Assembly: GCA_031281765.1 (NCBI GenBank) | Contig: JAITEX010000186.1 | Location: 1-9,228, forward strand | DNA: 9,228 nucleotides | Direction: 5' to 3' | DNA from: Eubacteriales Family XIII. Incertae Sedis bacterium | Lineage (GTDB): Bacteria; Bacillota; Clostridia; Peptostreptococcales; Anaerovoracaceae | Shown: piece by piece, positions 5,748-9,228 of the stretch | Numbering within the stretch: position 1 is the first letter of the stretch | Layout: each line of letters begins with the position of its first letter | The notes under the pieces: model-generated | What the model was told of the DNA's origin: nothing | Seen by the model: the letters and a program-made list of their open reading frames with translations, nothing else | Database searches by the model: none | Made by a program: the position numbers and the translations under genes

Positions 5748-6161
5748 TTATTCTTCGACCGGCTCATCCGCCGCGGTCATGGCGTCTATCTCGTCGTCCG
5801 TCGGCAGATGCTCACCCTCTTCAAGCGGCGTGACCATGCCGAGCGCGTCCGTCACCGGCAGGATAAAGCTGATGCCGCGGCCCTTTGTCTTCAGGCCGGC
5901 TGTCACGAGTATCGCCTGCGTGATGGTTTTCGCGAGCTCCTTTTTGACGAGAATCAGAATCATCTCCTTTTCGGGCGTGATGGCGATATTCATGAATTTC
6001 TCGGTCTCGTGGATGCCCGTGCCGCGCGCGTAGAGTATCGTGCCGCCGCGCGCGCCCGCGTCCCGGGCCGCGTCGATGACCTGGTCCGCGTAACCGCGGT
6101 TCACTATCGTAATGATACACCGGTATTCGGCTTCGCTGTAATCTGTTTTTTTCATCTTCAT
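5748..6161 (-). CDS. P-II-like regulatory protein, second copy
   Basis: A 137-aa soluble protein with the P-II ferredoxin-like fold: strand YRCIITIVNRGYADQVIDAARDAG (13-36), strand TILYARGTG (41-49), strand MILILVKKELAKTITQAILVTAG (67-89), then KGRGISFILPV (93-103) at the B-loop. In GlnB the B-loop reads GKxGDGKIF, so the G-x-G-x-x-F core is kept but the leading glycine is lost. The T-loop equivalent (about 46-60, GTGIHETEKFMN) is shorter than in GlnB and lacks the uridylylated tyrosine context. The C-terminal tail (113-137) is strongly acidic. It starts 8 bases after the first P-II gene stops. A second ATG at 6155 (residue 3) has better spacing from AGAGG (7 bases) than the first at 6161. 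It likely senses nucleotides or a small metabolite and acts on the DUF1538 protein encoded in the same operon; the partner is inferred. Confidence 0.85.
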   Translation of the reverse strand: MKMKKTDYSEAEYRCIITIVNRGYADQVIDAARDAGARGGTILYARGTGIHETEKFMNIAITPEKEMILILVKKELAKTITQAILVTAGLKTKGRGISFILPVTDALGMVTPLEEGEHLPTDDEIDAMTAADEPVEE

Positions 6162-6169
6162 ACCTCTGC

Positions 6170-6550
6170 TTACTTCTCCTGCTCCTCGGGGTTTGCTCCC
6201 GAAATATATTTTAACGATACGGGGCCGCCCACGCCCGAGATGGGCACGATGAACGCGACCCCCCTGCCGGGTTTGCCGAGCGAGAACTTGTACTCGACCA
6301 TGGACAGGGCTATCTTCTTCTTCGATTCCGTCACGACGCTGAACACGATGTCCGCCGAATGCTCGCTGAGCCCGAAATAATCCACGAGGTCGAGCCCGAC
6401 GGCCGAATAGCCGACCGACGCCATGTTGAACGTCACGCCGAGATGCCGCATCTCCGCAATGACCTTGTCGCCCAGTCCCCGTTTCACTATCGTAACGAGC
6501 AGGTAGATGCGCTCGAAACCGCCCTGCTCATGCGCCTTTTCAACATTCAT
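6170..6550 (-). CDS. P-II-like regulatory protein, first copy
   Basis: A 126-aa soluble protein. The P-II pattern is clear: FERIYLLVTIVKRGLGDKVIAEM (12-34), a T-loop region around FNMASVGYSAVGLDLVDYFG (41-60), strand DIVFSVVTESKKKIALSMVEYKF (67-89), and the B-loop LGKPGRGVAF (91-100), close to the GlnB signature GKxGDGKIF. ATP or ADP binding is therefore plausible. The T-loop does not carry the GlnB tyrosine motif, so uridylylation is not expected. Its ATG overlaps the DUF1538 stop as ATGA (6547-6550), which predicts coupled translation. It differs from the downstream P-II-like protein at most positions, so the pair could form heterotrimers or respond to different signals. Confidence 0.87.
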   Translation of the reverse strand: MNVEKAHEQGGFERIYLLVTIVKRGLGDKVIAEMRHLGVTFNMASVGYSAVGLDLVDYFGLSEHSADIVFSVVTESKKKIALSMVEYKFSLGKPGRGVAFIVPISGVGGPVSLKYISGANPEEQEK

Positions 6551-8256
6551 GAAGCTCCAACCTCCGAATCGTCTTCTTCGTCAAAATCTATATAGGTATT
6601 GTCGTCCCGAATCTCCTCAAGCAGCCGGTCGTTTGCGACTAAGGCCGCCCACTCGGAACTCGCGAGGAACTCCGAGTCCATCTCCGCAACCGCGTCTTCA
6701 CCGACCTCCGACGCCTGCGTCGGCATGGCCCATTCCACAAACTGTTCATCCTCTTCGACTTCATGCGCAAGTTCCTCGTAGGCCTCCGCTTCGTCGGTCG
6801 CCGTATGGCGCAGCTTGACATTGTAGATGAAGCCGATGAGCTGTATGGTGACAAGGGGCGTCATGGCCACCATCGCGACCACCCCGAACGCATCCATCAT
6901 AATATTGCCGCCGGCAGCCGTGCAGGCGCCCATCGTAAACGGCAGCAGGAAGGTCGCCGTCATCGGGCCCGAAGCGACCGCGCCCGAGTCGAACGCCAGG
7001 GCCGTGAAGATGCGCGGCACGAAGAACGACAGTATAATGGCGAGGCCGTAGCCCGGCACGAGCATCCACCAGATGCTGACGCCGAACACCACGCGTATCA
7101 TGGCAAGCCCGACCGAGATGCCGACGCTTATCGAGAACGCGAGCAGGAGCGTCTTCCCCTTGATCGCGCCGCCCGTCAGATCCTCGACCTGCTCCACGAG
7201 GACGTGGACCGCCGGTTCCGCGAGTACGATGAAGTACCCCATGATGACGCCGAGCGGAATGAGTATCCAGTTGTACGGCAGGGCGCCGACGAATTCCCCG
7301 ATAAAGGTCCCCGCCGGCAGGAAGCCGATGCCGACGCCCGTCAGGAATATCGTAAGGCCGAGGAAGGTGTAGAGCAGGCCGACGCCGATACGAATCAGCT
7401 GCGCCTTCGGCAGCTTCAGCGCGAATATCTGGAAGAGCGCAAAGACGACAAAGAGCGGGGCGACGGCGAGCGCGATTTCATGGAGGTATTCCGGGAAGCC
7501 ATGGATAAAGACCGCGAACAGGTCTCCCAGAGTATGGAAGTCGCTGATATTCGTGGCCGACATGGTCGATTCCTTTGCCTTGAAGAAAAAGCCGAGCGCC
7601 ATGACCGCGAAGATAGGCCCGATACTGCATAATGCCGCGAGGCCGAAGCTGTCGTCACGCGAACTGCCGCCGCCGCGGACGGCTGAAATGCCGACGCCGA
7701 GCGCGAGGATGAACGGTATCGCAAAGGGTCCCGTCGTGACGCCGCCGCCGTCGAAGGCGACCGCGAGATATTCCTTCGGCACGAAAATACCGAGTATGAG
7801 CACGGCGACGTAGAGTCCGCCGAGCAGGTAGGACATATTCCAGTTGAACACGATGCGCAGCATGGCAATCACGAGAAAGGCCCCGAGCCCGACCGCGACC
7901 GATACGGTCAGGACATTGACCGGCACGCCCGGTATCTGGCGCGCGAGTATCTGCAGGTCCGGTTCGGCTATCGTGACCATCGTGCCCATCAAAAGGCTCG
8001 CGCCCACGATAAGCCATATCTTCTTTGATTTGCTGAGGTACTGCCCGAGGTATTCCCCGATAGGCATCATCGCGAGGTCCGCGCCGAGCGTGAACAGGCT
8101 CATGCCCGCCACGAGCATGATCGCGCCTATAATAAAAAGGCCGCGGACGCCGAACGGCATCGGCGTAATCGTGAAATTCAGTATAAGAACGATGATCGAA
8201 ATCGGGAGCAGCGATTTGACGGACTCCACAATCTTTTCAATAAGTACGTTTCTCAA
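6547..8256 (-). CDS. DUF1538 integral membrane protein with internal duplication and acidic tail
   Basis: A 569-aa polytopic protein. Two homologous halves each carry the same motif series: AEPD (97-100) and AEPA (346-349), AFDGGGVTTGPF (167-178) and AFDSGAVASGPM (421-432), then DSFGLAAL (202-209) and DAFGVVAM (455-462). An inverted or tandem duplicated transporter core with conserved Asp, Gly and Ser/Thr suggests an ion or solute path; the substrate is unknown. After residue 483 comes a cytoplasmic tail of about 86 residues dense in Glu and Asp, a candidate docking site for the two P-II-like proteins encoded next. I recall DUF1538 genes often occurring beside P-II genes. The start is TTG at 8256 behind AGAGG; the first internal ATG in frame (residue 33) would remove a membrane segment. 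It is the first gene of a three-gene operon. Confidence 0.88.
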   Translation of the reverse strand: MRNVLIEKIVESVKSLLPISIIVLILNFTITPMPFGVRGLFIIGAIMLVAGMSLFTLGADLAMMPIGEYLGQYLSKSKKIWLIVGASLLMGTMVTIAEPDLQILARQIPGVPVNVLTVSVAVGLGAFLVIAMLRIVFNWNMSYLLGGLYVAVLILGIFVPKEYLAVAFDGGGVTTGPFAIPFILALGVGISAVRGGGSSRDDSFGLAALCSIGPIFAVMALGFFFKAKESTMSATNISDFHTLGDLFAVFIHGFPEYLHEIALAVAPLFVVFALFQIFALKLPKAQLIRIGVGLLYTFLGLTIFLTGVGIGFLPAGTFIGEFVGALPYNWILIPLGVIMGYFIVLAEPAVHVLVEQVEDLTGGAIKGKTLLLAFSISVGISVGLAMIRVVFGVSIWWMLVPGYGLAIILSFFVPRIFTALAFDSGAVASGPMTATFLLPFTMGACTAAGGNIMMDAFGVVAMVAMTPLVTIQLIGFIYNVKLRHTATDEAEAYEELAHEVEEDEQFVEWAMPTQASEVGEDAVAEMDSEFLASSEWAALVANDRLLEEIRDDNTYIDFDEEDDSEVGAS

Positions 8257-8260
8257 TTAT

Positions 8261-8274
8261 CCTCTATCCTCTCC
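8261..8274 (-). promoter_or_regulatory. Ribosome binding region supporting the TTG start of the DUF1538 gene
   Basis: Transcript order is GGAGAGGATAGAGG, then ATAA, then TTG. The nearer AGAGG is 4 bases from the TTG and the farther GGAGAGG is 11. No ATG or GTG in frame lies within reach, so TTG is the best start. Confidence 0.65.
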
Positions 8275-8310
8275 AACCCAATAACGATAAGGGGGTAACT
8301 GCGTGCTTCT

Positions 8311-8316
8311 ATTATA
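8311..8316 (-). promoter_or_regulatory. Extended -10 promoter of the DUF1538/P-II operon
   Basis: Minus-strand TATAAT preceded by TGA makes a full extended -10. The best -35 at 17 bases, AATACA, is poor and lies inside the end of the DUF2156 gene. The -10 begins 4 bases beyond that gene's stop codon. A start near 8304 gives a leader of about 48 bases. Confidence 0.6.
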
Positions 8317-8319
8317 TCA

Positions 8320-9228
8320 TTAAACTCTGATGATGTATTTTTCGACGAGCTTGACGGGCTTGTAGGAGAGCTTTGCCTTGCGCAGCCCCGCGATGCCCAT
8401 GTCCTCTTCGCGGTTGACGAGCGTAATATTCTGCGGCAGGTGCCGGCAAAATTCGTTGTTGATAGCCTGATAGAGGCCGCGAAATTCCGTATTTGCCTTT
8501 TCGACGTGGACGGTCACGGTCTTTTTTCCGAGCATGCCGCCGATGCTGAGCGCTTCGATTTTGCCGTCGATGCGTATCACGCCCGTAATATACCCAACCT
8601 TGCTCAGGTTCAGGAACACATCCTTCATCGCCTGTTCCTCAAACTCAAGCAGCTCCCGCTCGTGCGCGTCCGTGAGGTTCTTCCGTTCGTTGAACGCGCG
8701 CATAAAGGCCATGGCCTCGGGCGCCATCTCCTCTGTCAGCACGGTGTATTCATAGTCGTAATTGTTCAGGAAGTAATTCAGATGGTTTTTCTTGCCGTGG
8801 AACTTCTTGCCCTTGAGTTCGATAAGCTCGTTCTTGTCATAGACGTAGTCGAAGTTCGGGCGGTCGGCCTCGAAGGTAAATTCCCCGGGCATGGCCTGCT
8901 CAAACACCTCTATCATATGGAAGGGCACGAGCATCATAACGAAGCTCTCACCCCTCGCTTCAAAGAACTCCTTCGCTTCCAGAACGGTCCGGCGCAAGGC
9001 GGCCGGCTCGTATGAGCCCGTGCGCGTAAGGGGCGGGAACATGAAGTTGTCGCCCATCTGCGGATCGAGATTGTCCGCCGCCGCGATGCAGAGATAGTCG
9101 CCGAATTTTCGCCAGGAAAAGCGGTTTACCTCGCGCCACATATAGAGCGAGGTGTAGGTGAGGCCGGACGTGCGGTAGGAATAGCCTTTCAGGTACTCTT
9201 CGAGCAGCGCCCTGTCCTCAAGCGTTAT
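8320..9228 (-). CDS. DUF2156 (LPG-synthase C-terminal-like) protein, 5' end outside window
   Basis: The frame is open to the right edge, giving 302 residues without the start codon. The first visible codons read ITLEDRALLEEYLKGYSYRT, the usual beginning of soluble DUF2156 proteins, so only a few residues are missing. Family marks include SLYMWR near residues 27-32, LKGKKFHGKKNHLNYF around 138-153, and VNREEDMGIAGLRKAKLSYK near the C-terminus. The fold is two GNAT-like domains, as in the C-terminal domain of MprF, which transfers aminoacyl groups from tRNA to phosphatidylglycerol. No membrane part is visible, so this is the soluble form whose substrate is not established. A separate promoter for the DUF1538 operon follows its stop, so it is probably the end of another transcription unit. 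Confidence 0.9.
   Translation of the reverse strand: MTLEDRALLEEYLKGYSYRTSGLTYTSLYMWREVNRFSWRKFGDYLCIAAADNLDPQMGDNFMFPPLTRTGSYEPAALRRTVLEAKEFFEARGESFVMMLVPFHMIEVFEQAMPGEFTFEADRPNFDYVYDKNELIELKGKKFHGKKNHLNYFLNNYDYEYTVLTEEMAPEAMAFMRAFNERKNLTDAHERELLEFEEQAMKDVFLNLSKVGYITGVIRIDGKIEALSIGGMLGKKTVTVHVEKANTEFRGLYQAINNEFCRHLPQNITLVNREEDMGIAGLRKAKLSYKPVKLVEKYIIRV

Noticed and set aside
6763..7632. Plus-strand open frame of 289 codons opposite the DUF1538 gene
   Set aside because: It is extremely rich in Arg, Asp, Glu and His with no hydrophobic core, which is the mirror image of a membrane protein gene; the minus-strand frame shows duplicated conserved motifs.
8257..8310. Rho-independent terminator after the DUF2156 gene
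   Set aside because: The C run and G run here do not form a convincing stem followed by a U tract.

Overview
The window reads as a chromosomal segment of a moderately high-GC anaerobe-type bacterium, most likely a Clostridia-like Firmicute. This placement is inference: it rests on a Gram-positive-style Tad operon with no secretin gene, a DUF2156 gene, a DUF1538/P-II cluster and strong AGGAGG-type ribosome binding sites. Every gene I can support is on the minus strand, so the text below runs from high to low coordinates.

Right edge (8320-9228): the 3' part of a DUF2156 (MprF C-terminal-like) gene. Then (5748-8256) comes a three-gene operon: a duplicated DUF1538 membrane protein with a long acidic cytoplasmic tail, followed by two different P-II-like proteins. 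It has its own extended -10 promoter and a TTG start. The arrangement suggests a membrane transporter or sensor gated by P-II-type regulators; its substrate is unknown.

Middle (1223-5501): a tightly overlapping seven-gene operon for a Tad/Flp-type pilus or secretion machine. It encodes a CpaB-like SAF protein, a CpaF-like ATPase with a degenerate Walker A motif, TadB-like and TadC-like membrane proteins, two tiny one-helix proteins of 46 and 47 aa, and a 144-aa TadE-like protein. The last three all begin MKQ-x-I-V followed by a hydrophobic helix. The two tiny genes are short enough to be easily missed. A consensus promoter lies upstream, preceded by two phased palindromic 25-bp repeats and followed by a nested hairpin in the leader.

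Left part (371-1155): a visibly AT-rich two-gene module made of a 60-aa small protein and a 202-aa GNAT-like acetyltransferase. It resembles a toxin-antitoxin pair, has its own strong promoter, and is wedged between the pilus operon and the 5' end of ileS (1-344, running off the left edge). No RNA genes, insertion sequences or CRISPR arrays were seen. No stretch over 300 bases lacks a gene.
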